Of a stretch of DNA of 21,688 nucleotides, positions 12,662 to 19,867 are shown in pieces. Both the position numbers and the translations under genes were made by a program. The notes beneath the pieces are model-generated. The model searched no databases, was not told the origin of the DNA, and was given only the letters and a program-made list of their open reading frames with translations. This stretch comes from a virus. Position 1 is the stretch's first letter; each line of letters begins with the position of its first letter. The stretch is taken from positions 1 to 21,688 of the IMG/VR virus record IMGVR_UViG_3300035179_000073; one strand, written 5' to 3'.

Positions 12662-15484
12662 ATGAGCGTTGAAATTCCTAAATGTGCAATTGCCTTTGGT
12701 TCTGTGGCTCCACCTCAAGGAGATATAATCGATTTAAGGGTTCATCTTGGTTGCACGAAAGAGGTAAGCAGCTTTGAGGTTTTGCTTCAGAACTGGGATA
12801 AAAAGTATAGTCCAAGCGGAACTTCACCAATTAACGTTGGCATGGATGGAAATATAGAGATTGGTAGAGGTACAAATATTCCACAGATTATAACATGCCG
12901 TGTTGAAAGTATCAAATGCGAATCCACACCTAATGAAAACTATATTCGTGTTTCTGGTAGGTGCTGGGGAGAGAAGCTTTTCCGTAGAGTCGTAACCAAA
13001 ACTTATGAGAACAAAAAGGGCGAAGAAATCATTAAAGATTTACTTGATTACTATGTTGGCTTAAGTCATGTTAGAGATTCAACAGAACTCGTAGAAAACA
13101 CGGATACCACTTACACGCACTTGGAGTATGAAAACACTCCTGTCTGGGACATAATAAAATACATCGCAGAATCAGCCGATAAAGCAGGCGTAATAGGTTA
13201 CGATTTCCGAGTTGCTCCAGACGGTAAGTTTGAGTTTTTCCCAAAGAACAGCAAGACATCGCCTGTACTAGGAAGCGCAGAAAAAATCGAGGACAGCGAA
13301 TACCGCAAAGACATTCTGCGAATAAGAAATAGAATCAGAGTTTATGGTTGTCAAGGGAAAAATTTTCCAGCAAACTTGGACCTTTGGAGTGAATCGCTGG
13401 ATGGTTGGACATGCGATTCGGGAACTCTCGAATTGGAATCTCTAAGACAACGAGAAGGAAGCCATTGCCTTAAAATTTGGACTCCAGGAGGCGGCGGAGA
13501 AGCAACTATTCACCGCACATTCGACACATTAGTTAAGCCTCAAACTTTTGTTGCGTGGGCTTGGATGCCTGGGAATCTGGGAGGAGGCACTGGCTATGTG
13601 ATATTGCTTGCTCCTGACAGTGCAAACTATTTCGTAGGAGACATCAAATCTATTCTTGAAGGCAAATGCATTCTACAGTGGGGGTTAATATCACTGGCTT
13701 TAGGGTCCAGCCAAATGTATGACGCAAATCATAACCCTAACGGAATCTGGACAAAGGTTGGAAATCCTCAATGGAACCAAATAAGCGGTCTTAAACTCAT
13801 TATGAATTGTGTCGGTGCTACTTCATACATTTTTTGGGATGGCGACTTCGGGTTTCTAAACTGTTCTTATACTGGAACATCTGAAGATACTGGAAGCCAA
13901 AATGCCTATGGCTTACGTGAACTCACGGAGACTGATGAGGAGCTTCCAAGCGACAACGAATGTGACCTGAGAGCTAAGGCTTTACTTGCTTACCTCAAAG
14001 ACCCTGCGGAATATCTTCGCTTAAGCAGCACTGTTATAGACTATGGTAATACTCCATTGCTCTCTGGAGACAAGATTCGCGTTATATTACCAAATGAGAA
14101 TGTTGACAGTGACTATCGCATTGAAACCGTTGAATATTATGTTGACGGTAAAACGCAAACGCTTGAAATAACTTTGGAGCTTGGCAAAGAGCCTCCGCAA
14201 CTTGCTGATTACCTTTACGGTTTAAGAGCTACAACCATTACCTTGGAGAAACTTGCACGAACCAAACTTGGCAAAGGCGTGTTTCCAACTGCATGGAGCG
14301 GAGGCTTAGGAGCACACCATCAAGGACATGAAGCTGGCGATGATAATGGCGTCCAATGGCCCAGCCAGGATAAGGGCGGATGGGACAAAATCACAGGATG
14401 GGTTTGCCCCAAATATATTGGACCCTTCGATGATGCAGCAGCAATAATTAATTTCCGCACTAAAAACAAGGCTGGAACCGGAGTTTTAGACCATGAGTTC
14501 TGTCCTTCCGATGATGGACATGGAGTTTTGGGAAGTCAAACGAATAAGTGGAAGGAAATCAACACAATATATTTGTTTTTGCCCACGGATGGCTACATGC
14601 AAATCAGAACTGTTGGAGAATCAAATCCTAAGGCGAAGTTAAGCAAGGACATGCTTCAGTTTGGTCCCGGTGGAGATTCAGCCCTTGACACTTGGTTGCA
14701 TCGAATCGCTCCTGGAGTATTTGAAGTTAAAAGTGATCTTGTGCCGACCGGCGATAATGCCGGAAAGATCGGTTATGGCGGAGGTTCTCCTCTTCGTTGG
14801 AGTGAATTGCATGTTAAAGATGCTTATGCTGATAATTACCATTTCACGGGTAATTTGATTCCAGCAGCTGATAACACTTATGATCTTGGCGAGGGTGTTA
14901 CTCCGTATCGTTGGCGAGATATTTACCTTGCAGGCGCTATCAAAGCCTTAGCTGGCGGTTGCGCTGTTCACTTTTTACCTAACTCTAATGCCACATACGA
15001 CTTGGGCAGCGGCTCTCTGAAGTGGGGTAACGTGTATGTTTCTGGAGTCGGAGACTTAGGCTGGCTTAACGTTGCCGGATATACTGTCATAACAAATGCA
15101 AGATTCTTGCAGAATGTTATGGCTGATACTGCTATAATTACAAGTGGAAAGTTCATTCTTGCAAGACTTCCAAATGGAACAGCTGGTTATGTCCTTGAAG
15201 CTGAAGGTTCTTCGGATCCCATGTATGTTAATCCTAATGGGCGTTATACTCCAGCAGCTCACACTCATTCAGCAGGAGACATTGTGAGCGGTGTTTTAGC
15301 TGAAGCCAGGTGCCCAACCGTCTACGCGGGCCACATAACTTTCAATGGTGGCATAACGGCTTCTGACTATAAGAGCAGTTATGGAAATTCGGGGTTGACT
15401 ACTCAAATCATGTATTTGAAGGATCTTGCGGGCAACACGGGGGTGTTAACTTTCCAGAATGGTCTTTTGACAGGAGCTACTTAA
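12662..15484 (+). CDS. Tail hub/tip protein with CBM-like insertion and fibre C-terminus
   Basis: A 940-residue mosaic. Residues 1-230 and about 415-515 form a hub-like core (SSFEVLLQNWDKKYSPSG, RCWGEKLFRRVV, EEIIKDLLDYYVG, then KIRVILPNENVDSDYRIETVEY), like baseplate hub proteins. Residues about 238-405 interrupt it with a beta-sandwich resembling carbohydrate-binding modules (DGWTCDSGTLELES, EGSHCLKIWTPGGGGEATIHRTF). After a linker, four LG..s.rW.eiY-type elements occur near residues 622, 700, 740 and 780, typical of phage fibres. AAHTHSAGDIVSGVLAEARCP (about 865-885) is a widespread tail-fibre motif. It is probably both the tail tip and the receptor-binding protein. ATG 12662 is 2 bp after the tape-measure stop. 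Confidence 0.75.
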   Translation: MSVEIPKCAIAFGSVAPPQGDIIDLRVHLGCTKEVSSFEVLLQNWDKKYSPSGTSPINVGMDGNIEIGRGTNIPQIITCRVESIKCESTPNENYIRVSGRCWGEKLFRRVVTKTYENKKGEEIIKDLLDYYVGLSHVRDSTELVENTDTTYTHLEYENTPVWDIIKYIAESADKAGVIGYDFRVAPDGKFEFFPKNSKTSPVLGSAEKIEDSEYRKDILRIRNRIRVYGCQGKNFPANLDLWSESLDGWTCDSGTLELESLRQREGSHCLKIWTPGGGGEATIHRTFDTLVKPQTFVAWAWMPGNLGGGTGYVILLAPDSANYFVGDIKSILEGKCILQWGLISLALGSSQMYDANHNPNGIWTKVGNPQWNQISGLKLIMNCVGATSYIFWDGDFGFLNCSYTGTSEDTGSQNAYGLRELTETDEELPSDNECDLRAKALLAYLKDPAEYLRLSSTVIDYGNTPLLSGDKIRVILPNENVDSDYRIETVEYYVDGKTQTLEITLELGKEPPQLADYLYGLRATTITLEKLARTKLGKGVFPTAWSGGLGAHHQGHEAGDDNGVQWPSQDKGGWDKITGWVCPKYIGPFDDAAAIINFRTKNKAGTGVLDHEFCPSDDGHGVLGSQTNKWKEINTIYLFLPTDGYMQIRTVGESNPKAKLSKDMLQFGPGGDSALDTWLHRIAPGVFEVKSDLVPTGDNAGKIGYGGGSPLRWSELHVKDAYADNYHFTGNLIPAADNTYDLGEGVTPYRWRDIYLAGAIKALAGGCAVHFLPNSNATYDLGSGSLKWGNVYVSGVGDLGWLNVAGYTVITNARFLQNVMADTAIITSGKFILARLPNGTAGYVLEAEGSSDPMYVNPNGRYTPAAHTHSAGDIVSGVLAEARCPTVYAGHITFNGGITASDYKSSYGNSGLTTQIMYLKDLAGNTGVLTFQNGLLTGAT

Positions 15485-15485
15485 A

Positions 15486-15704
15486 ATGAGCGTTTGGGGT
15501 AGCGAGGGAACAATCAGCGCGATCTTAAGCAGTCTCACGGCTTCACCAGGGCCTGACAAGAAAATTGCGAAGCTTGCTTTCACGTGGAATCCTGACGGAA
15601 CCGTGGCAACAATCAAGTTCTATGATCCTAATAATAACCTGCTTTTCACTCTTACATTCGCTTGGAATCCAGACTCTACCTTGAATAGTGTGTCTCGATC
15701 ATGA
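15486..15704 (+). CDS. Small beta-repeat tip accessory protein
   Basis: A 72-residue protein starting at ATG 15486, 1 bp after the hub gene. It has two similar beta units, LAFTWNPDGTVATIKFYDP and LTFAWNPDSTLNSVSRS, of the (F/L)xWNPDxTxxxI form that recalls YD/RHS-like strands found on tail fibres. It lies at the end of the tail operon before the terminator. A fibre-associated or fibre-tip role is inferred; the family is not named. Confidence 0.6.
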   Translation: MSVWGSEGTISAILSSLTASPGPDKKIAKLAFTWNPDGTVATIKFYDPNNNLLFTLTFAWNPDSTLNSVSRS

Positions 15705-15743
15705 GAACAAATGACAATTAACAACATTGTGCCCTATTCTGGG

Positions 15744-15760
15744 GCTCCCTTTTTTGAAAA
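15744..15760 (+). terminator. T6 terminator sharing a motif with 5822-5838
   Basis: GCTCCCTTTTTTGAAAA lies 39 bp after the stop of the small tip gene. It is almost the same as GCTCCCATTTTTTGAAA at 5822-5838. A T6 run after C-rich DNA suits an archaeal terminator for the tail operon. The full 120-bp gap 15705-15824 also holds ACAAT/ATTGT (15714-15730) and a hairpin at 15765. Confidence 0.55.
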
Positions 15761-15764
15761 GTAG

Positions 15765-15796
15765 CTCGACATAGCTAGCATGCCTGACTATGCGAG
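15765..15796 (+). other. Hairpin between tail operon and tip protein gene
   Basis: CTCGACATAG and CTATGCGAG pair over 9 bp with one bulged A (15769) and a 13-base loop containing GCATGC. It follows the T6 run and ends 14 bases before the GGAGGA ribosome site (15811-15816) of the gene at 15825. It could be an operator or a 5'-UTR structure for that gene. Confidence 0.5.
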
Positions 15797-15824
15797 AAAC
15801 CGAAAATAATGGAGGAATAAAAAA

Positions 15825-16325
15825 ATGAGTTTCGAAGAAAAAGGAAAAGCCCATTTAACGTGGAAGTTGGAAAAGTTCAAGGCTAAAGACAGCAAAGAAA
15901 TCGAAGAAAAAAACATTAAGCCATACGAAATCGTTGAGTCCAAACATCAGTGTCTACTGAACGAAGGCATCAGCAACCTGATAGACCTTATCTGCGGACT
16001 TGCAACGCCGACAAAATGGGATAATACAAATGCAAGAATAGGCGTTGGTAATGACGGAACGGCTCCGGTGGCAACTCAAACAGGTTTGCTTGGAGCTTCA
16101 AAAAAGTTCAAAGGAATGAATGCTGGTTATCCACAAAAGAGCAGTAACCAAAGCATCTGGCAAGCGGACTTCGTTGACACTGAAGCAGAATTTGCATGGC
16201 TTGAAGAAACTATCGTAAATGCTGCAGACGATACGGGACAGAACCTTTGTAGGCAAAACACAAGCTTAGGTACGAAACCTTCTGGGCAAACTTGGAGATT
16301 GACGGGCACTATAACGTGGACTTAG
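15825..16325 (+). CDS. Tail-tip/fibre-like virion protein, phage-conserved type
   Basis: A 166-residue protein preceded by GGAGGA 8 bases before ATG 15825. The N-terminus is Lys/Glu-rich. The rest follows a widespread phage structural pattern: SNLIDLICGLATPTKWDNTNARIGVGN, then ATQTGLLGASKKFKGMNAGYP, then SIWQADFVDTEAEFAWLEETIVN, then TKPSGQTWRLTGTITW. That order (an ARIGVG strand, a K(A/G)MxxGYP turn, 'f.a.f...eAnFaW.E..i.n', and a closing LTGTITW strand) is found in small proteins of many phages and is usually annotated as hypothetical. It stands at the start of a new unit after a terminator, so it may be highly or separately expressed. Confidence 0.65.
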   Translation: MSFEEKGKAHLTWKLEKFKAKDSKEIEEKNIKPYEIVESKHQCLLNEGISNLIDLICGLATPTKWDNTNARIGVGNDGTAPVATQTGLLGASKKFKGMNAGYPQKSSNQSIWQADFVDTEAEFAWLEETIVNAADDTGQNLCRQNTSLGTKPSGQTWRLTGTITWT

Positions 16326-16338
16326 GAGTAGATAATCA

Positions 16339-16626
16339 ATGGCTGTCGGAGATGTATTTAATGGGCTTTCAAGCGTAGCGGCAGCGGGTTATCTTGACAT
16401 TCAACCCTCTTCAGGCGTTGAAGCTGTAATCCACAACATTTACCATGAATCTGATATTCAACTTGAGTTCTATGACGGCACAAACAGTCTCGTTTTTGAC
16501 ACTGACGCTGGTGCGGGAATTTATGCAAAATACGCTTTTCACGTGACAAACGCTAAGAGAATACGTGTTAAAAACACCGCTTCGGCAGCGAAACTTATCG
16601 GGTATGATGGTGTGCAAACTAAATGA
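16339..16626 (+). CDS. Small beta-rich virion hypothetical
   Basis: A 95-residue protein with strands throughout: YLDIQPSSGVEAVIHNIYHE, IQLEFYDGTNSLVFDTD, YAFHVTNAKRIRVKNTASAAKLIGYDGVQ. The pattern (i.p..g.e..i.ni......v.l...dg.......) is common in small phage jelly-roll proteins of the tail tip. The gene lies 13 bp after the previous one and overlaps the next by four bases (ATGA). No catalytic residues are seen. A small structural or decoration role is inferred. Confidence 0.6.
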   Translation: MAVGDVFNGLSSVAAAGYLDIQPSSGVEAVIHNIYHESDIQLEFYDGTNSLVFDTDAGAGIYAKYAFHVTNAKRIRVKNTASAAKLIGYDGVQTK

Positions 16627-17354
16627 CAAGGATAACACCGCTTCTTACATCGAGGAAAGTTTTAACTTTCACTTATCCAAACGTTCAGGAAACACAAATT
16701 ACCCCTGAAACTCTTCCCACTTCTGAACCAACTGACCCTCAGATAAGTTATACAGTGGGGCAGTCAGATTTAGTTCAATTAAGCTTCAACGTTTTTCAAA
16801 GAATAGAGGTTGCTATTCTTAATGCAAGCGGTCAATTCATAACTGCTGGAACGCTTAATTATCGAATGGTGAAAAATGGAAGTTCAGTTAAGACTGGCTC
16901 TTTCGCTGTTTCCGCAAATTATTATTACAGGTTAGGTTGCTATTTTTATAATGTTGCAGTCGGTGACGTTTTAGGTATTAAACTTTGGTCTTCCGTAGCG
17001 GATAGCAACTGGGATATGAAAACTTTCTGGATGGACGTCACTCGAATAACCCCGCTTAACAAGCCTCGATGTCTATATAATGTGGAAGTGGCAGCAGCTG
17101 TCCAACGTTTCTCAGGGGCGGGTGGTGGAACTCTTAATTATTATCTTCATGATAATTTTTATTACGCCATATCAACCGCTTTTACTATTCCATTGTGGTA
17201 TCCTGCAGCAACTTATGGAATGTTTCGAGTCTCTCGAGGAGATAACATATACCCAAATAGTATAGAATCTGGAACGGGGGCAACACGCCCTGACCGAAAA
17301 GGTCTGAACTATGTTCCTTCACAGATAATCTTTCGAGGCTTAAGAATTGACTGA
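16623..17354 (+). CDS. Distal tail hypothetical, beta-rich
   Basis: A 243-residue protein translated from ATG 16623, overlapping the preceding stop. A Thr/Pro-rich leader (TQITPETLPTSEPTDPQ) leads into strands such as QSDLVQLSFNVFQRIEVAILNASGQF and TLNYRMVKNGSSVKTGSFAVSANYYYRLGCYFYNV. It is rich in aromatics and Asn. There is no membrane segment or signal peptide. The look is of a receptor-facing beta protein, but I do not recognise the family. Its last codons overlap the start of the repeat protein. Confidence 0.55.
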   Translation: MTRITPLLTSRKVLTFTYPNVQETQITPETLPTSEPTDPQISYTVGQSDLVQLSFNVFQRIEVAILNASGQFITAGTLNYRMVKNGSSVKTGSFAVSANYYYRLGCYFYNVAVGDVLGIKLWSSVADSNWDMKTFWMDVTRITPLNKPRCLYNVEVAAAVQRFSGAGGGTLNYYLHDNFYYAISTAFTIPLWYPAATYGMFRVSRGDNIYPNSIESGTGATRPDRKGLNYVPSQIIFRGLRID

Positions 17355-18204
17355 CTTGACTGAATACGGCGACGTGATGCTTGACGGCGTAGACGAATGG
17401 GGCTTCCGCAAGATAGACGGCTTGCTTGAAGATGGAACAAAAATAATAATTATCGGAGTCGGCGTTATTGACAAAAGCTTTTCTGAATCTGGTGCAGGTA
17501 GCGAAGTATTCGGCATACCGTTTAAAGCGTTGCCTTTCAGCGATGCTGGTCAAGGTGTAGATGCGTTTAACACATCATTCAGAACTATGGGATTTTCAGA
17601 CACTGGCTCTGGCTTAGATTCGTTTATTGTTTTATTGTCTAAAGCGTTTGCTGATGTGGGATTCGGCTCAGATGTATTCACGAAAGAACTTATAGGCTTT
17701 ATTGAAAAAGCTTTTGCTGATTCGGGCTTAGGTGCCGACGCATTCTTAATTCCATTTAAAGCAATGATGTTTTCTGATGTGGGTAGCGGAGCAGATATTT
17801 TCTCTCTTTTACGTGAGTTAGCGTTTTCTGATCTTGGCTTTGGTTCAGACGTCTTTGCCATTTTACTTAAAGTATTAGGTTTCAATGATGTTGGAGGCGG
17901 AGCGGATGTTTTTGCATTATTGCGTGAATTGGCATTCTCAGACTTAGGAGGTGGCAGTGATGCGTTTACCAACGAAATTTTCGGTTGGATTTTAAAGGCT
18001 TTCTCCGATGCAGGCTTAGGTTCTGACGTGTTTAACACTCCATTCCGAGCCATGAAGTTTCAAGACTCTGGGCTGGGAGCCGACGTTTGGAGAGGAGCCA
18101 ATTTGATTGAGGCTCCGTTGGTAATTATTACTGTCGACGGAAAAATAATTTTAAGAATTTCAAGAGCTACAAAAAAGGAGCCTGATTACATATTTCTTGG
18201 TTGA
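17347..18204 (+). CDS. Repeat protein with eleven DxGxGxDxF units
   Basis: A 285-residue acidic protein from TTG 17347, overlapping the end of the previous gene. Residues 43-248 are eleven imperfect units of about 19 residues with the core (F)(S/A)D-x-G-x-G-(S/A)-D-x-F, for example FSDVGSGADIF and FADVGFGSDVF. The next hydrophobic stretch of each unit (such as LLRELA or IPFKAM) may pack between turns. The Asp/Gly spacing is like that of calcium-binding beta-roll repeats but is not the RTX consensus. The N-terminus (DVMLDGVDEWGFRKIDG) and the C-terminus (LVIITVDGKIILRISR) are beta-rich caps. A distal fibre or spike protein is the likeliest role, from position. Confidence 0.6.
   Translation: MTDLTEYGDVMLDGVDEWGFRKIDGLLEDGTKIIIIGVGVIDKSFSESGAGSEVFGIPFKALPFSDAGQGVDAFNTSFRTMGFSDTGSGLDSFIVLLSKAFADVGFGSDVFTKELIGFIEKAFADSGLGADAFLIPFKAMMFSDVGSGADIFSLLRELAFSDLGFGSDVFAILLKVLGFNDVGGGADVFALLRELAFSDLGGGSDAFTNEIFGWILKAFSDAGLGSDVFNTPFRAMKFQDSGLGADVWRGANLIEAPLVIITVDGKIILRISRATKKEPDYIFLG
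17473..18090 (+). repeat. Coding tandem repeat array (11 units of about 57 bp)
   Basis: The repeat region of the gene above. Units vary from 17 to 23 codons and have diverged in bases more than in protein, so selection keeps the D-x-G-x-G-x-D-x-F core. Two units (near residues 64-82 and 226-248) keep the N-terminal neighbours KA/RAM, and two others share the lead ELAFSDL. Confidence 0.75.
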
Positions 18205-18229
18205 GTGATTAGGAGGTGTGCCAGCTTAA

Positions 18230-18307
18230 ATGAGTGTTGGCAAGGGTAAACTGAAGAGGCTGCGGGAGAAGCTGAAGCGGAAACAGGTTGAAGGTGTAAC
18301 ACGTTGA
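18230..18307 (+). CDS. 25-residue basic micropeptide A
   Basis: ATG 18230 follows a strong AGGAGGTG (18211-18218) 11 bases upstream. The peptide is MSVGKGKLKRLREKLKRKQVEGVTR: a basic amphipathic helix followed by a VEGVTR end. A related peptide ends in KLEELRKKLKKHQVSGVTR at 19389 (13 of 19 aligned positions identical). It might be a small RNA/DNA-binding peptide, or a leader that couples translation of the next gene. Confidence 0.5.
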   Translation: MSVGKGKLKRLREKLKRKQVEGVTR

Positions 18308-18323
18308 AAAGTAAGGGAGAAGC

Positions 18324-18728
18324 ATGAAGATGAACAAGAATAGGGGTTTGAAGAGGCAGTTGGAAGCATGTAGCTTAGGCGATTTGATCTGCGTCAACTG
18401 GTATGATGCTTCAATTGGTAAGAGCTTAGGCAGTGGAGTAGCTGTGGATGTGCCTGTGCGGAGCTGGGGAGTTTTCATCGGCATCATGGGCGACAAAAGC
18501 AAGCATATTATTTTAGCCCAGAACAATTTTCTTTACATGGATGGCGTGTATGATATTGATTACACTGCGGTGCCTGTGAGCTGGAGCAGCAGGATAACAG
18601 TGATAGTCAAAAATTATATTCCATCAAAAGAGGCAGGACAGTTGCTTAACAGTTTTCTAGTCGGCGGCAGAAGGCGGGAGCGCAAGGCTCAGCAGAGGGT
18701 GAAAAATCATCATGAGGGACTGGGTTAA
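18324..18728 (+). CDS. Hypothetical with a beta-barrel-like core and basic tail
   Basis: A 134-residue protein whose core (LEACSLGDLICVNWYDASIGKSLG, then SWGVFIGIMGDKSKHIILAQN, then VYDIDYTAVPVSWSSRITVIVKN) reads as a small barrel. A GDLI.v.w.das......g....vrsWG.fiGi.g...ki...l pattern of this kind is seen in archaeal proteins. The C-terminus is very basic (GGRRRERKAQQRVKNHH), suggesting nucleic-acid contact. ATG 18324 lies 16 bp after micropeptide A. The 3' end overlaps the next gene by 17 bp. I do not recognise a named family. Confidence 0.55.
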   Translation: MKMNKNRGLKRQLEACSLGDLICVNWYDASIGKSLGSGVAVDVPVRSWGVFIGIMGDKSKHIILAQNNFLYMDGVYDIDYTAVPVSWSSRITVIVKNYIPSKEAGQLLNSFLVGGRRRERKAQQRVKNHHEGLG

Positions 18729-18969
18729 GCGTGCTTTAACTCGAACTGTGGCTCGTAAGGGTCCACGTGGAAAAAGAGAAATAATAGTTGTTGAGCCGAA
18801 CGAAAAACTTGTTTTAGGCGTGAAATTCGCAATAGCCATGACTGCTTGCTTGTCAGCTCTCGAGGTTGCCCACATGGCTTTTCTGGGTAGGTGGAACAGC
18901 GAGATATTTGCGGCAATCACTGGCTTATCTGGGACAGTTACGGGCATATTCGTGGGGCAGAAAGCGTGA
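18712..18969 (+). CDS. Two-helix membrane protein, holin-like
   Basis: An 85-residue protein with a basic, charged N-terminus (MRDWVKRALTRTVARKGPRGKRE), then two hydrophobic stretches: about residues 33-58 (VLGVKFAIAMTACLSALEVAHMAFLG) and about 64-82 (IFAAITGLSGTVTGIFVG). Two short membrane helices in a small protein near the end of the structural cluster match the look of phage holins and related small membrane proteins. No endolysin is visible nearby. A role in membrane association or egress is plausible. The start overlaps the preceding gene by 17 bp and its stop overlaps the next gene's GTG. Confidence 0.5.
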   Translation: MRDWVKRALTRTVARKGPRGKREIIVVEPNEKLVLGVKFAIAMTACLSALEVAHMAFLGRWNSEIFAAITGLSGTVTGIFVGQKA

Positions 18970-19265
18970 AAAGTTTTGAGTTTAGAGCTTTCTTCGAGAA
19001 GATTCTGCAAAAACTTGATATTATTGATGCTAAGGTTACTGCTATGCCCCAAGTGCAGGTCCAAGTTTCGAATAAATTCTTAGGAACTTTGAGTGCACTT
19101 CAAAAGTTAAGTCGCCCAGCTACAGCCACAGAAATTGCAGAAATTACTGGACATGCTCGTGCTTTTGAAAGTAAAACCTTGAATGAATTATGGGGTAGAG
19201 GTATCCTGATAAAGCAGAGGTTGGGGCGTAGACAGCTTTTCAGCTTGAAAAAACTAGAGGGGTAG
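18966..19265 (+). CDS. Winged-helix DNA-binding regulator
   Basis: From GTG 18966 (overlapping the previous TGA as GTGA) the protein has 99 residues. A longer frame begins at 18891, but the overlapping GTG is the more natural start. Residues about 1-35 (FEFRAFFEKILQKLDIIDAKV) form an N-terminal helix. Residues about 45-98 are a winged helix: LGTLSALQKLSRPATATEIAEITGHARAFESKTLNELWGRGILIKQRLGRRQLFSL, with the helix-turn-helix ATATEIAEITG..RAFESKTLNEL and a wing RLGRRQLF. It is a candidate regulator of viral genes or of its own block. Confidence 0.72.
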   Translation: MKSFEFRAFFEKILQKLDIIDAKVTAMPQVQVQVSNKFLGTLSALQKLSRPATATEIAEITGHARAFESKTLNELWGRGILIKQRLGRRQLFSLKKLEG

Positions 19266-19278
19266 GGGTAGGTCCATA

Positions 19279-19389
19279 TTGGTTAAAATTTCACGCAATA
19301 GATTTTCATTGGACAAAAAACGTAGCGTCAAGCTCGAAGAGTTGCGGAAGAAGCTAAAAAAGCACCAGGTTTCAGGCGTAACGAGATGA
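19279..19389 (+). CDS. 36-residue basic micropeptide B, related to A
   Basis: TTG 19279 opens a frame that ends in a TGA overlapping the ATG of the next gene (ATGA). The C-terminal 19 residues, KLEELRKKLKKHQVSGVTR, match micropeptide A at 13 of 19 positions (18251-18307 versus 19333-19389, no gaps), including the final GVTR and stop. The N-terminal part (VKISRNRFSLDKKRSV) is unrelated. The start codon is not secure: upstream DNA is G-rich (GGGGTAGG) but has no clean ribosome site. Confidence 0.45.
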   Translation: MVKISRNRFSLDKKRSVKLEELRKKLKKHQVSGVTR

Positions 19390-19667
19390 GGAAACTCGTT
19401 GATTTTCTTCGCAAACTGCTTCATCGCCCCATCGAAAAAGCAGAAGTAACCTGTGAACCTATCGAATTGGTACAAGACAAAACAACCTCCGAAGAAGAAA
19501 GGGTCATGAGGTCTGAACCGTTGTTGTCTGCAAGAGCCATTGTTGTTAGGCGGTCTGGCGTGCAAGCAACAAGACAAGATATAGGCAAGTTTATGAAGCA
19601 TGGACGGCAGGCTCCTTGGTATCGGAAAAGCGTTAAAGCCAAAGTAAAACTCGAAGACGAGGACTAA
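19386..19667 (+). CDS. Small basic hypothetical at the end of the viral block
   Basis: A 93-residue protein whose ATG 19386 overlaps the stop of micropeptide B. It has an N-terminal amphipathic helix (MRKLVDFLRKLLHRPIEKA), an acidic linker, and then a basic part (SARAIVVRRSGVQATRQDIGKFMKHGRQAPWYRKS). A glutamate/aspartate tail closes it. No recognised domain. As the last gene before a 404-bp non-coding stretch, it may be the end of a transcription unit. Confidence 0.5.
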   Translation: MRKLVDFLRKLLHRPIEKAEVTCEPIELVQDKTTSEEERVMRSEPLLSARAIVVRRSGVQATRQDIGKFMKHGRQAPWYRKSVKAKVKLEDED

Positions 19668-19753
19668 ACTTCTTTTGAGCATTTTAATCGCGGTCAGCGG
19701 AGAGCATTGCTTTCTTTTCTTCGATTCTTCGTCTCCATGTCAATTAGCACAAT

Positions 19754-19767
19754 TTCCCCCGGGGGAA
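19754..19767. repeat. 14-bp GC palindrome
   Basis: TTCCCCCGGGGGAA is a perfect palindrome with no spacer, inside otherwise AT-rich DNA; AATTTC and GAAATTT flank it, the second shifted by three bases. It may be a protein-binding site or part of a recombination or replication region. Confidence 0.5.
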
Positions 19768-19867
19768 GCGAAATTTTATGTTGTTTCGGTTCTCCGCAAT
19801 CATTTAGCCCTTCATTGTTTTGGTAAGTCATTTTGAGGGCCTCATCAAATTCCCCATTGTTTTAAAA

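Noticed and set aside
17550-18053. A 167-residue minus-strand ORF with repeats
   Set aside because: It mirrors the DxGxGxDxF repeat array on the opposite strand. The Asp/Gly pattern on the plus strand and the overlap with the upstream gene decide the strand.
17473-18090. RTX toxin-type calcium repeats
   Set aside because: RTX units are nine residues of GGxGxDxUx. Here units are about 19 residues with one DxGxGxDxF core, so only a loose analogy is justified.
18891-18965. Longer N-terminus for the winged-helix gene
   Set aside because: The extra 25 residues overlap the membrane gene in another frame and look non-coding; GTG 18966 overlaps its stop as GTGA, the pattern used elsewhere in the cluster.
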